Below, piece by piece: positions 32,474-40,709 of a stretch of DNA of 64,000 nt. Position 1 is the first letter of the stretch, and each line of letters opens with the position of its first letter. Source of the stretch: JAHEME01 sp034435035 (GTDB lineage: Bacteria > Chloroflexota > Anaerolineae > Aggregatilineales > UBA3940); NCBI GenBank assembly GCA_034435035.1, contig DAOTXW010000016.1, forward strand, positions 124,001 through 188,000, in the 5' to 3' direction. The translations under genes were made by a program, and so were the position numbers. Under the pieces are notes generated by a model. It searched no databases and was not told the DNA's origin. It saw nothing but the letters and a program-made list of their open reading frames with translations.

Positions 32474-33178
32474 CTAGACCCGCCCGTACACGGGGATCGC
32501 TGCCCCGTGGATGGCCCGGGCCGCATCCGAGGCCAGGAATAGCAGCACGTCCGCCAGCGCGTCGGGGGCGACCCATTTCGCAAAGTCGGCCTTCGGCATC
32601 TGCTCGCGGTTGGCCGGCGTGTCGATGATCGTCGGCAGGACGCAGTTGACGTTGATTCCGCGATCCTTGAGTTCGGCAGACATCGCCTCAGTCAGGCGGA
32701 TGACTGCGCTCTTGGACGCGTTGTAGGCTGCTGTGTTGGCGGCGCCCTGCAGCCCGGACTTGGCTGCCACACTCACGATCTTGCCGCCCCCCTGCGCCAG
32801 CATGGCCGGGATCACCGCCCGGCAGACCAGAAATACTGATTTGGCGTTCAGATCCATCAGGAAGTCCCAGGTTTCCGGCGGGGTCTCATGCACGGGAGTG
32901 CCCCCGCGCCATCCGCCGGCGATGTTCAGCAGCACGTCGATGCGCCCACGATCGTGCAGGACGCGCGCCGCCAGCGCCTCCACCGAGTCAGCATTGGTCA
33001 CATCCGTTCCGCCCACGAACAGCGCGTCCGGCAGCCCATCCAGTGAGCCCGGTGCAGGTTCGGCACGGCGGTCGGCCAGCGCCAGCCGCGCCCCTGCTGC
33101 CGCAAAGCGCCGCACCACTGCCTCGCCAAGCGCGCCGCTGGCTCCCGTGATCAGTACCACTTTACCGTTGACGTCCAT
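32474..33178 (-). CDS. Short-chain dehydrogenase/reductase
   Basis: 234 residues from the ATG at 33178 (CAGGAGG upstream); the frame runs 165 bp further but without conservation. Canonical SDR: TGASGALG, NIAGGW, catalytic Ser in SVAAKSG and YNASK. The Asp in LALADRR after strand 2 favours NAD(H). Last gene of the SDR-folB-folK-SDR operon. Substrate unknown; a pterin or folate role is only suggested by place. Confidence 0.88.
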   Translation of the reverse strand: MDVNGKVVLITGASGALGEAVVRRFAAAGARLALADRRAEPAPGSLDGLPDALFVGGTDVTNADSVEALAARVLHDRGRIDVLLNIAGGWRGGTPVHETPPETWDFLMDLNAKSVFLVCRAVIPAMLAQGGGKIVSVAAKSGLQGAANTAAYNASKSAVIRLTEAMSAELKDRGINVNCVLPTIIDTPANREQMPKADFAKWVAPDALADVLLFLASDAARAIHGAAIPVYGRV

Positions 33179-33203
33179 CGATGCTCCCTCCTGGCGAGTG
33201 ATG

Positions 33204-33755
33204 TCAGTCCTGAGAGGTGGGCAGCGCCAGCGGGTGCAGGCGGATGCCCGGTGTGCTCTGAAAGCGGGCTGCGATCGTGCCCAGCGTCTCACCGCTGACC
33301 GGGTGCCGGAACTCCGGGTCCAGATCAGCCAGCGGCAGCGCAATATGAGCGTAGCGTGTGATGTCCGGATCCGGGAAGATTATCTCATGATTATCCCCCG
33401 GGTCTTCGATGATCAGCCCCAACACCTGATCGCCGTACAGGGCGATGTCCAGATCGATCGGGCGCGGTGCGTATTTGTCGGCGCTGCGAACCCGCCCCAT
33501 CTCCGCCTCGATGGCCCGCAGCACATGCTGCTTGAGGTCCAGGATGTCGCGGTCGGTGTCCACCAGCACCGCGGCGTTCAGGAAGGGGGCCTGTTCGGGG
33601 TTGACGGCTCCCTGGGCGTCGAGCGGGGCCGTCTCGTACACCCGGGAGACTCCCCGCAGCTTCAGTCCCTCGGCTGCGGCCAGCCGGCGCACCGCCTCCG
33701 GCAGGTTCTGCTCCGGCGCGATGTTAGAGCCGAGTGTGATGAAAACCGGGATCAT
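33204..33755 (-). CDS. folK: 6-hydroxymethyl-7,8-dihydropterin pyrophosphokinase (FolK)
   Basis: 183 residues from MIPVFITLGSNIAPEQNL, the standard HPPK opening. The Mg/ATP motif RPIDLDIALYGD and the FLNAAVLVDTD strand are present, as is the closing HP.. segment (FPDPDITRYAHIALPLADL). It transfers pyrophosphate from ATP to hydroxymethyldihydropterin in folate synthesis. The start overlaps the folB stop by ATGA. Confidence 0.95.
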   Translation of the reverse strand: MIPVFITLGSNIAPEQNLPEAVRRLAAAEGLKLRGVSRVYETAPLDAQGAVNPEQAPFLNAAVLVDTDRDILDLKQHVLRAIEAEMGRVRSADKYAPRPIDLDIALYGDQVLGLIIEDPGDNHEIIFPDPDITRYAHIALPLADLDPEFRHPVSGETLGTIAARFQSTPGIRLHPLALPTSQD

Positions 33756-34123
33756 GGCTGGCCTGCGAAATCGGCGCGGGTGCGTTCGATCTCGACGCCG
33801 ACCGAGGTGGCGAAGCGCAGAGCGCCCGGCTTTTCCACCCGCACGACAGCCCGCTCCGCCCCATGCTCGATACACAGCCGCGCGACAGCCGTCGCCAGCG
33901 CCTCGACGGTGTAATGGGCCGATTCCTCCACGTAAGCGATGATCGCCTTGGTCAGCGTGCGGTAGTTGAGCGTATCGGCGATGTCATCCGACATTCCCGC
34001 GGGTCGCAGGTCAGTGTCCAGCATCAGGTTGATGATGATATCCTGCCGGTTGAGGCGCTCGGACTCGTTAATACCGATGATGCCGCGCAGCAGCAGGTCC
34101 TTAATCAGGATGTGATCGGGCAT
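33752..34123 (-). CDS. folB: Dihydroneopterin aldolase (FolB)
   Basis: 123 residues, ATG after GGGAGGAG. LLLRGIIGINESERLNRQDIIINLMLD is the typical N terminus with the substrate Glu; DTLNYRTLTKAI and the VEALATAVARLC helix follow, as does VRVEKPGAL. It cleaves dihydroneopterin to hydroxymethyldihydropterin, feeding FolK, which is encoded next. Confidence 0.95.
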   Translation of the reverse strand: MPDHILIKDLLLRGIIGINESERLNRQDIIINLMLDTDLRPAGMSDDIADTLNYRTLTKAIIAYVEESAHYTVEALATAVARLCIEHGAERAVVRVEKPGALRFATSVGVEIERTRADFAGQP

Positions 34124-34147
34124 GGATAGACTCCTCCCTGCCGTCTA

Positions 34148-34900
34148 TTAGTGGCCGGCCGGTCCCAGCAGGCCCTCGCCGCCATCCACGGCGAGCACCT
34201 GCCCGGTGACGAAATCGCTCTGCGCCAGGTACACGACTGCCTGCCCCACCGCTTCCGGGCTGCCTGCCCGCCGCAGCGGCACGCGGTCGATGGCCGCCTG
34301 CCAGCCCGCGTCGTCCACGCTGACCCCGGGCGGCGGCAGGATCGGCCCGGGCACGATCGCGTTGACACGGATCGCCGGGGCAAGCTCGCGGGCCGCCACT
34401 CGCGTCAGGTGGATCAGCGCGGCCTTGCTGGCAGCGTGGTGCGCAAACTCCACCCACGGATGCATGCCGCTGAGATCGGCGATATTGACGATCGCGCCAC
34501 CGGCGCCAGCGTGCATCAGCCGGGCGGCCTGCTGCATGCACAGGAAGGGCGCGCGCAGGTTCACAGCCAGCACGGCGTCCCATTCGCTGACGGTGATGTG
34601 ATCAAACGGGCGGCGCTCGAAGCTGGCGGCGCTGTTGACCAGCACGTCCAGCTGCCCGAAGCGGCCCCTGATCGTGTTAAACAGACGCTCAATGGCTGCC
34701 GGTTGAGCCAGATCAGCTTGCACCGGCAGCGTCTCCACTCCCAGCGCGGCGACCTCGACGGCGGTCTGCTGTGCAGCCTCCGCCGAGCGTCCATAGTGCA
34801 GCACCAGGTGAGCGCCCTCGCGGGCCAGCGCCAGCGCGATCCCGCGCCCAACCCGATGCGCCGCCCCGGTGACCAGCGCGATCTTGCCCGATAAACTCAT
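34148..34900 (-). CDS. Pteridine-reductase-like SDR with Tyr replaced by His
   Basis: 250 residues, ATG after GGAGGAAAG. TGAAHRVGRGIALALAREGAHLVLHYGRS resembles the N terminus of pteridine reductases (FolM/PTR1), and VNSAASFERRPFDHITVSEWDAVLAVNLRAPFL is close to their middle region. At the active site YxxxK reads HAASK, so the catalytic Tyr is a His. First gene of the operon with folB and folK, 24 bp apart. A role in reducing dihydropterin or dihydrofolate is likely by family and place, but the residue change leaves activity open. Confidence 0.85.
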   Translation of the reverse strand: MSLSGKIALVTGAAHRVGRGIALALAREGAHLVLHYGRSAEAAQQTAVEVAALGVETLPVQADLAQPAAIERLFNTIRGRFGQLDVLVNSAASFERRPFDHITVSEWDAVLAVNLRAPFLCMQQAARLMHAGAGGAIVNIADLSGMHPWVEFAHHAASKAALIHLTRVAARELAPAIRVNAIVPGPILPPPGVSVDDAGWQAAIDRVPLRRAGSPEAVGQAVVYLAQSDFVTGQVLAVDGGEGLLGPAGH

Positions 34901-34935
34901 CTGCGCTTTCCTCCGGTTGCCTGACGCAGCGCTCT

Positions 34936-34964
34936 ATTGTGCCTCCCGGCCCAAACCTGCACAA
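34936..34964 (-). promoter_or_regulatory. Candidate promoter of the SDR-folB-folK operon
   Basis: Minus strand: TTGTGC (34964-34959), 17-bp spacer, CACAAT (34941-34936), 36 bp before the ATG. Confidence 0.4.
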
Positions 34965-35022
34965 CTTGCTCGCTGCCGGTATCGGGGGCGAGCCTCTCAC
35001 AGCGTCGGTTCACTTTTCCCTG

Positions 35023-35052
35023 TTGTGTTTGCGCCTCCAGTCATGATATGCT
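35023..35052 (+). promoter_or_regulatory. Candidate promoter of the dimethylglycine dehydrogenase-like gene
   Basis: TTGTGT (35023-35028), 18-bp spacer, TATGCT (35047-35052), leaving a leader of about 100 nt. Confidence 0.4.
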
Positions 35053-35157
35053 GACACATGGCGGGTTTCGGATCCCCTGCGAAGCCGGCCGCTTGCCGGG
35101 TGGTGTCCCTGACAGCCCGGTGTGTGCAGTGTCCCCGCACTGGAGGTAAGTAGCATC

Positions 35158-37638
35158 ATGACCCAAGGGCAACCCTCAACTGCCTCGCTGCAGCCTATTC
35201 CCTCGCAGGCGCAGGTAGTCATCATCGGCGGCGGCGTGATCGGCTGTAGTGTCGCCTATCATCTCACCAAGCTGGGCTGGCGCGATGTGGTGCTGCTGGA
35301 GCGCAAAGCCCTGACGGCTGGCACAACCTGGCATGCCGCCGGGCTGATCGTCAGCGGCACGTTTGCCTCCGAAACCACCATCAATATGGCCAAATATACC
35401 CGCGACCTGTATGCTCGCCTGGGCGAGGAGACCGGCCAGGATACCGGCTTCACTCCGGTAGGCTATCTGGAGCTGGCCACATCGCCGGCCTGGGTGGAGG
35501 GCCTGCGCCGCGTGGCCGACTTCGCCCGCGGCTTTGGCCTCACCATCGAGGAGATCGGCCCCGCTGAGGTGCAGCGGATGTGGCCCCTGCTGGAAACCCG
35601 CGACATTCTGGCTGGATTCTACGCCCCGGATGATGGCCGCACCAATCCGATCGATACCACGATGGCGCTGGCTAAAGGAGCGCGGATGGGCGGCGCGAGC
35701 CTCTTTGAGGAAACAGCCGTCACTGGCATTATGCGGCGCGCGGGCCGCGTCACGGGGGTGAACACCACCCGGGGCGATATCGCCGCCGAATATGTGGTCA
35801 ACTGCGCCGGTATGTGGGCGCGGCAGGTGGGCCAGATGGCCGGCGTCAGCGTGCCCCTGCACGCCGCCGAGCACTACTATCTGATCACCGAGCCGCTGGA
35901 AGGGATGCACCGCGACCTGCCCATCATCGAAGACCCCGACCGCTATACCTACCTGCGCGAGGAGGTCGGTGGGTTGATGCTGGGCCTGTTTGAGCCGGTC
36001 GCGCAGCCGTGGGGCATGGATGGCATCCCCGAGGACTTCAGCTTCGGGCAGATCCGCCCGGACTGGGATCGGATGATGCCCTATATCGAGGCGGCGATGG
36101 AGCGCATCCCCGCGGCCCGGAACGTCGGCGTGCGCACGCTGTTCTGCGGTCCGGAGAGCTTCACCCCCGATATGGGCCCGCTGATGGGTGAAGCGCCGGA
36201 ACTGCGCAATTTCTACGTGGCGGCGGGCTTCAACTCGCTGGGCATCCTGCTTGGCGGTGGGGCAGGGCAGGTGATGGCCCAGTGGATCGTGGATGGCCTG
36301 CCCCCCGTCGATGTCAGCGAGATCGACATCGGGCGGATGCTGCCGTTCCAAAACCATCCGCAGTATCTTTACGATCGCACCGTGGAGATGCTCGGGCTTC
36401 AGTATGCCAAACCCTGGCCGAACCTCCAGCACGAGACGGCCCGCAACGCCCGCCGCTCTGTGCTGCACGATCGGATGGCCGCAGCCGGCGCTTTCTTCGG
36501 CGAATCTGCCGGATGGGAGTACCCGGAGTGGTTCGCGCCGCCGGGCGTCGAACCGCATGTTGAGTACTCGATGGGGCGCCAGAACTGGTTCCCCTATAAC
36601 GCAGCGGAGCATCGGGCGGTGCGCGAGGGCGTCGCCCTGATGGACCTGTCGCTGATGTCCAAGTTTCTGGTGCAGGGGCGCGATGCCGAGGCTGTCCTCA
36701 ACCGCATCTGTGCCAACGATGTGGCTGTGCCGGTGGGGCGCTGCGTCTACACCCAGTGGCTCAATGATCGAGGAACCATAGAGGCCGACCTCACCGTGAC
36801 GCGCCTGGACGAAAACCGCTTCTTCGTCATCTGTTCTGACGCTATCCATACACATGTGCATACCTGGCTGGAGCGGCATATCCCTGCCGATGCGCACGTT
36901 TTCGTCACGGATGTGACTTCAGCTTATGCCATGATCGCTGTTCAGGGGCCGGAGTCGCGGCGGCTGCTTACCGGCCTGACCCGTGCCGATCTGTCCAACG
37001 CGGCGTTCCCTTACATGACCGCGCAGCCGATCGCCATCGGCTATGCGCCGGTCACCGCCCTGCGCATCACCTACCTGGGCGAGCTGGGCTGGGAGCTGTA
37101 CGTGCCGACCGAGTTTGCTGTCCATCTGTACGATACCATCGTGACAGCCGGTGAGGCATTTGGCCTGAAGCACGCGGGCCTGGCGGCGCTCGATACGCTG
37201 CGCCTGGAGAAGGGCTACCGCGACTATGGGCACGATATCGACAACACCGATACGCCGCTGGAAGCCGGCCTGGGTTTTGCGGTCGCCTTTGACAAGCCCG
37301 GCGGATTCATCGGCCGCGAGGCGCTCCTGCGGCAGCGGGACGCCGGCGTCCTCAGGCAGCGGGTGGTGCAGTTCCTGCTGCACGATCCGGAGCCGCTCCT
37401 GTTCGGCGGCGAGCCGATCTACCGGGACGGCCAGCGGGTTGGTTACCTCCGCGCCGGCGCTTACGGCCACACCCTGGGCGCATCTGTCGGCCTCGGCCAG
37501 GTTGAATATGAGGGCGGTGTCACCGCGGACTACATCCGGGCCGGGACATTTGAGCTGGAAGTGAGCGGCGTGCGCTGCCCGGCGCGCGCTTCCCTGCGGC
37601 CTTTCTACGATCCCGACGGTCTGCGCGTCCGCGCCTGA
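35158..37638 (+). CDS. Dimethylglycine/sarcosine dehydrogenase-like FAD + GcvT-fold protein
   Basis: 826 residues, ATG after GGAGG. The N-terminal DAO-type flavin domain (~18-390) has VVIIGGGVIGCSVAYHL as the FAD loop. In TTWHAAG, His59 stands where dimethylglycine dehydrogenases attach FAD covalently. FAO_M-type linker ~390-450, then the tetrahydrofolate-binding GcvT domain (~450-720; YTQWLNDRGTIEADLTVTRLDENRF, LGELGWELYVPTEFA) and the GcvT C-terminal barrel (~730-826). It would oxidatively demethylate an N-methyl amino acid and pass formaldehyde-level carbon to folate. The exact substrate (dimethylglycine, sarcosine, 4-methylaminobutyrate) is undecided. Confidence 0.9.
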   Translation: MTQGQPSTASLQPIPSQAQVVIIGGGVIGCSVAYHLTKLGWRDVVLLERKALTAGTTWHAAGLIVSGTFASETTINMAKYTRDLYARLGEETGQDTGFTPVGYLELATSPAWVEGLRRVADFARGFGLTIEEIGPAEVQRMWPLLETRDILAGFYAPDDGRTNPIDTTMALAKGARMGGASLFEETAVTGIMRRAGRVTGVNTTRGDIAAEYVVNCAGMWARQVGQMAGVSVPLHAAEHYYLITEPLEGMHRDLPIIEDPDRYTYLREEVGGLMLGLFEPVAQPWGMDGIPEDFSFGQIRPDWDRMMPYIEAAMERIPAARNVGVRTLFCGPESFTPDMGPLMGEAPELRNFYVAAGFNSLGILLGGGAGQVMAQWIVDGLPPVDVSEIDIGRMLPFQNHPQYLYDRTVEMLGLQYAKPWPNLQHETARNARRSVLHDRMAAAGAFFGESAGWEYPEWFAPPGVEPHVEYSMGRQNWFPYNAAEHRAVREGVALMDLSLMSKFLVQGRDAEAVLNRICANDVAVPVGRCVYTQWLNDRGTIEADLTVTRLDENRFFVICSDAIHTHVHTWLERHIPADAHVFVTDVTSAYAMIAVQGPESRRLLTGLTRADLSNAAFPYMTAQPIAIGYAPVTALRITYLGELGWELYVPTEFAVHLYDTIVTAGEAFGLKHAGLAALDTLRLEKGYRDYGHDIDNTDTPLEAGLGFAVAFDKPGGFIGREALLRQRDAGVLRQRVVQFLLHDPEPLLFGGEPIYRDGQRVGYLRAGAYGHTLGASVGLGQVEYEGGVTADYIRAGTFELEVSGVRCPARASLRPFYDPDGLRVRA

Positions 37639-37664
37639 GTCGCGCAGCCCTGTGAGTGTCCGGC

Positions 37665-37705
37665 CTCTCGCGGAGAGGCGCGCAGCTGCCGCCTCTCCGC
37701 GGAGA
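37665..37705. repeat. Long inverted repeat after the dehydrogenase gene
   Basis: About 14 of 16 bases pair between 37665-37680 (CTCTCGCGGAGAGGCG) and 37690-37705, with a 9-nt loop. Each arm also contains a short self-hairpin (CCTCTC-GCG-GAGAGG). There is no T-run, so it may be a processed 3' structure, a weak terminator or a mobile hairpin. Confidence 0.55.
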
Positions 37706-37782
37706 ACAGCCCGGGTCATCTCTTGATGTTTGCGATATCCGTAAAGAAGACTGTACCACTCAACGGTAATCGTATCATCTAC

Positions 37783-37809
37783 TTGACATAGCTGCGGATT
37801 TCGTATAGC
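37783..37809 (+). promoter_or_regulatory. Candidate promoter of the Lrp-type regulator gene
   Basis: TTGACA (37783-37788), 15-bp spacer, TATAGC (37804-37809). If active, it excludes the ATG at 37810 as start and supports the GTG at 37858. The short spacer may mean activator dependence. Confidence 0.45.
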
Positions 37810-37857
37810 ATGAGGGTAGCGCAGGACTCACAGGCTCCGCATGGGGAACAGGCTCGC

Positions 37858-38343
37858 GTGGGAAAGCACAAACCGCTCGACAGCATGGATGCCGCCATCA
37901 TCGCCCGTCTGCAGTACGACGGGCGTATGCCGTTCTCCCGCATCGCCGCGGAGCTCGGGGTTTCGGAGGGAATGATCCGTCAGCGCGTTAAGCGCCTGAT
38001 CGATGAGGGCCTCCTGCAGATCGTTGCCATTGTCGAGCCGCAGCACATGGGCCTCAACGCTGCCAGCATGATCGGCGTGAACGTCCAGGCAGGACAGACC
38101 GAAGCGGTCGCGGCACAAATTGCCCGGTACGAGGAAGTGACCTATCTCTTCATGGCCTCCGGGGAATATGACCTGTTTGTCGAGGTCTACTGCCGGGACC
38201 GGGACCACTTTGTGCGCTTCCTCAACGAGGAGCTGCACCGCATCCCCGGCGTGCTGCGCACCGAAACCTTCATGATCCTGAAGATGTACAAGCTCTCATA
38301 TCGCTGGGGTGAGTCCCATCCGTCGTCTGACGGGTCGGGCTGA
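37858..38343 (+). CDS. Lrp/AsnC-family transcriptional regulator
   Basis: 161 residues from the GTG at 37858; an ATG at 37810 would give 177. Helix-turn-helix at ~8-60 (LDSMDAAIIARLQYDGRMPFSRIAAELGVSEGMIRQRVKRL), then the ligand-binding RAM domain (~70-150; VTYLFMASGEYDLFVEVYCRD). Such regulators sense amino acids such as leucine, glycine or methylated derivatives. It stands between the dehydrogenase and the corrinoid/MttB genes, so it is the likely local regulator of this catabolic locus. Confidence 0.9.
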   Translation: MGKHKPLDSMDAAIIARLQYDGRMPFSRIAAELGVSEGMIRQRVKRLIDEGLLQIVAIVEPQHMGLNAASMIGVNVQAGQTEAVAAQIARYEEVTYLFMASGEYDLFVEVYCRDRDHFVRFLNEELHRIPGVLRTETFMILKMYKLSYRWGESHPSSDGSG

Positions 38344-38400
38344 GCGGCTGAACATTTCCAGTGAGTCAGAGTTGGCGGCCTCCGGCGGTCAGCGGCCAGA

Positions 38401-38491
38401 AGCGCCCGGCAGGGCGCACTGGCTCTCCTTTCCGCGGCGGGTTCCGGGGAAGGGCGGCTGGTTGACACCATCACCCGGAGATGCGGCCGCC
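38401..38491 (+). other. Structured leader before the corrinoid-protein gene
   Basis: GGCGGC (38453-38458) pairs with GCCGCC (38486-38491), with TGGT-TGAC-ACCA (38459-38470) nested inside. A GCGCCC/GGGCGC pair lies at 38402-38417. It sits about 90-175 nt before the start codon. The nested form is suggestive of a cis-regulatory RNA, but no known class fits. Confidence 0.3.
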
Positions 38492-38577
38492 TGCTTGTGT
38501 TGATCAACGGCCATGGTGGCATGTCGGCCATGGTGGGCGATGCCGGGCAACGTTCGCGAGATGACGGGAGGCACATC

Positions 38578-39225
38578 ATGTCTGAAGAAATGTATCAGAA
38601 ACTGGCTCAGGCAGTCCTCGCCGGGGAGCCGGATGAAGCTGAAGCGCTGGCCCGGCAGGCGCTGGAGATGGGGCTTGATCCGCTGGAGTGTATCAACGAA
38701 GGGCTGACCAGGGGGATCCAGCAGGTTGGCGAGGATTTCTCCTGCGGTGACGCATTCCTGCCCGATCTGATCATCGGCGCGGATGCGATGAAGGCGGCCC
38801 TGGCCGTGCTGGAGCCGGCGCTGCTGGACGATCAGGAGCGCCAGGTGCTGGGCCACGCGGTGCTGGGCACGGTTAAAGGTGATGTGCATGAGATCGGTAA
38901 AACGCTGGTTGGCACGATGCTCACAGCCCACGGGTTCGTGGTCACCGACATTGGGGTCGATCAGCCTGCCGATGCCTTCGTCGCCGCAGTCCGGGAAACC
39001 GGCGCCACCCTGGTGGGTATCTCTGCTCTGCTAACGACAACCATGCCGGAGCAGCAGAAGGTCATTGAGGCCTTCCAGGCCGCTGGCCTGCGCAGCTCGG
39101 TCAAGATTCTGATCGGCGGCGCGCCAGTGACACAGGTCTGGGCCGATAAGATCGGCGCAGATGCCTACGCCGAAGATGCTATTGCCGCCGTGGCTGTTGC
39201 CAGGAAGCTGGTGGGCGCGGCCTGA
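38578..39225 (+). CDS. Corrinoid (cobalamin-binding) methyltransferase protein, MttC/MtbC-like
   Basis: 215 residues, ATG after GGGAGGC. Residues ~1-85 form the four-helix methionine-synthase cap (Met_synt_B12 N-terminal) domain; ~90-215 are the B12-binding Rossmann domain. H104 in GDVHEIGK is the lower axial cobalt ligand, and GISALLTTTMPEQQ and GGAPVTQVWADKIGADAYAEDA complete the corrinoid-protein pattern. It carries methyl groups between an MttB-family enzyme and an acceptor. It is the only corrinoid protein in the window, just upstream of four MttB paralogues. Confidence 0.95.
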   Translation: MSEEMYQKLAQAVLAGEPDEAEALARQALEMGLDPLECINEGLTRGIQQVGEDFSCGDAFLPDLIIGADAMKAALAVLEPALLDDQERQVLGHAVLGTVKGDVHEIGKTLVGTMLTAHGFVVTDIGVDQPADAFVAAVRETGATLVGISALLTTTMPEQQKVIEAFQAAGLRSSVKILIGGAPVTQVWADKIGADAYAEDAIAAVAVARKLVGAA

Positions 39226-39260
39226 CCGCGATCCGCCGTACAGCAGCAGGAAGAGAGGCT

Positions 39261-40697
39261 ATGCAATTACAGGCAGATGTGCTGTCGGAAGATGAGCGGC
39301 TTCGCGTCCACCGGGACAGCCTGCGTGTCCTGCAGGAGGTGGGGGTCTGTTTTCACAGCGACCGGGCGCTGCGCCTGCTGGAGAAGCACGGCGCCCGGGT
39401 CGATTGGGATAACCGGATCGCCCGCATCCCGGCTGCGCTGGTGGAACAGGCCCTTGAATCGGCGCCGAAGTCGGTCGTGATCGGGGCCCGCAATCCGGCT
39501 TTCGACTACCCGATGCCCTCGGCGGTGAGCCGCTATGCTCTGGACGGTACCGGCGCGTTTGTCCTGGACTTTCAGTCCGGTGAGCGGCGCTACGGCGTCC
39601 GGGAGGATATCGCCCGGGCCGTCCGTGTCTTCCAGCAGATGGATCTGGGGATCACGGCCTGGCCGCCGACCGCTGCCTCGGACGCGCCCGCTAACTCGCG
39701 TGTTCTCCACGAGTTCTTCACGGTTCTGCGTTTCTGCTCCAAGCATGCCGAGCATGAGCTGCATCGCCCGGAGGAAGTCCCTTACTTCATCGCGGGCCTC
39801 AGCGCCCTGCTGGGCGGCGAGGCAGCGATCCGTGAGCGGAAGATCGCCTCGGTGACCTACTGTACCCTTGCGCCGCTTTCCCATGATGGCCCAATGTGCG
39901 ATGCCTACCTCGATCTGGGCCGCTACGATATCCCGATCACCATCCTCCCCATGCCGGTTACCGGGACCACCGGGCCGGCCAGCCTGTTCTCCAACGTGAC
40001 GCTGGCCAACACCGAAGCCCTGTCGGCGCTGGTGCTCTTCCAGCTCCACGACCCCGGCCGCTCGCTGATCTACAGCTGCGCCGCCGGCTCGGTGGATTTT
40101 AGCAGCGGCGCTTTCATGGCCGGCACTGCCGAGTCCGGGCTGATGTCGGCGGCCATGATGGATATGGCGCGGCACTATGGCTTGCCCAATACGGCCACCG
40201 GCTGCCTCACCGATGCCAGGCAGCCGGGCCCTGAGTCGGTGCTTGAGAAGCTGATCACCGCGCTGCCCAATGTGCTGGCCGGCGCCGACCTGATCGTCGG
40301 TTTCGGCGAGATCGAAGCCAGCCAGACGCTGGTGCTGGAGCAGATTATCGTTGACAATGAGATCGGGCATCTGTGCCAGCGCCTGCGTGAGGGGGTCGAT
40401 TCCGGCCAGGAGAAGGATCTGTATGCGGATATTGCCGCTGTGGGGCCGGGCGGGCACTTTCTCCGCTCCAAGCGCACCCGCGCCGCTACTCGCAGCAGCG
40501 AGTTCTACCGATCCGGGCTGATCGACCGTTCGTCCTACGAGGCCTGGGTGAGTCTGGGCTCGCCCACTATGTATGCCACCGCCCGGCAGCGAGTCCAGGG
40601 CATTCTCGATGCGCCGGTGACGGATGCGCTGCCTGACCGTGTCTCGGACGAGCTGGATCACATTCTGCGGACAGCCGATAGGGAGCTGCCAGAATAG
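39261..40697 (+). CDS. MttB-family methylamine:corrinoid methyltransferase, paralogue 1
   Basis: 478 residues, ATG after GGAAGAGAGG. TIM-barrel MttB family without pyrrolysine: the frame is open from end to end with no amber codon. Family landmarks are HRDSLRVLQEVGVCFHS near the N terminus, LPMPVTGTTGPASLFSNVTLANTEALSALVL in the middle, DNEIGHLCQRLREGVD and the GPGGHFLRSKRTR near the end. Pyl-less homologues demethylate glycine betaine, carnitine, proline betaine or similar. 35 bp from the corrinoid gene, so this is its most likely direct partner. Confidence 0.92.
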   Translation: MQLQADVLSEDERLRVHRDSLRVLQEVGVCFHSDRALRLLEKHGARVDWDNRIARIPAALVEQALESAPKSVVIGARNPAFDYPMPSAVSRYALDGTGAFVLDFQSGERRYGVREDIARAVRVFQQMDLGITAWPPTAASDAPANSRVLHEFFTVLRFCSKHAEHELHRPEEVPYFIAGLSALLGGEAAIRERKIASVTYCTLAPLSHDGPMCDAYLDLGRYDIPITILPMPVTGTTGPASLFSNVTLANTEALSALVLFQLHDPGRSLIYSCAAGSVDFSSGAFMAGTAESGLMSAAMMDMARHYGLPNTATGCLTDARQPGPESVLEKLITALPNVLAGADLIVGFGEIEASQTLVLEQIIVDNEIGHLCQRLREGVDSGQEKDLYADIAAVGPGGHFLRSKRTRAATRSSEFYRSGLIDRSSYEAWVSLGSPTMYATARQRVQGILDAPVTDALPDRVSDELDHILRTADRELPE

Positions 40698-40709
40698 GAG
40701 AGAACGAAG

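Noticed and set aside
35176..36897. Antisense frame (573 codons) opposite the dimethylglycine dehydrogenase-like gene
   Set aside because: Same reasoning: it is a shadow of a gene with clear motifs, with no ribosome site or domain.
38401..38500. Cobalamin riboswitch before the corrinoid gene
   Set aside because: GGGGAAGGGC and CCCGGAGATGCGG recall parts of the B12 box, but the order, spacing and the conserved GCCACTG and AGCCAGGAGACCTGCC elements do not fit. Kept only as an unclassified leader.
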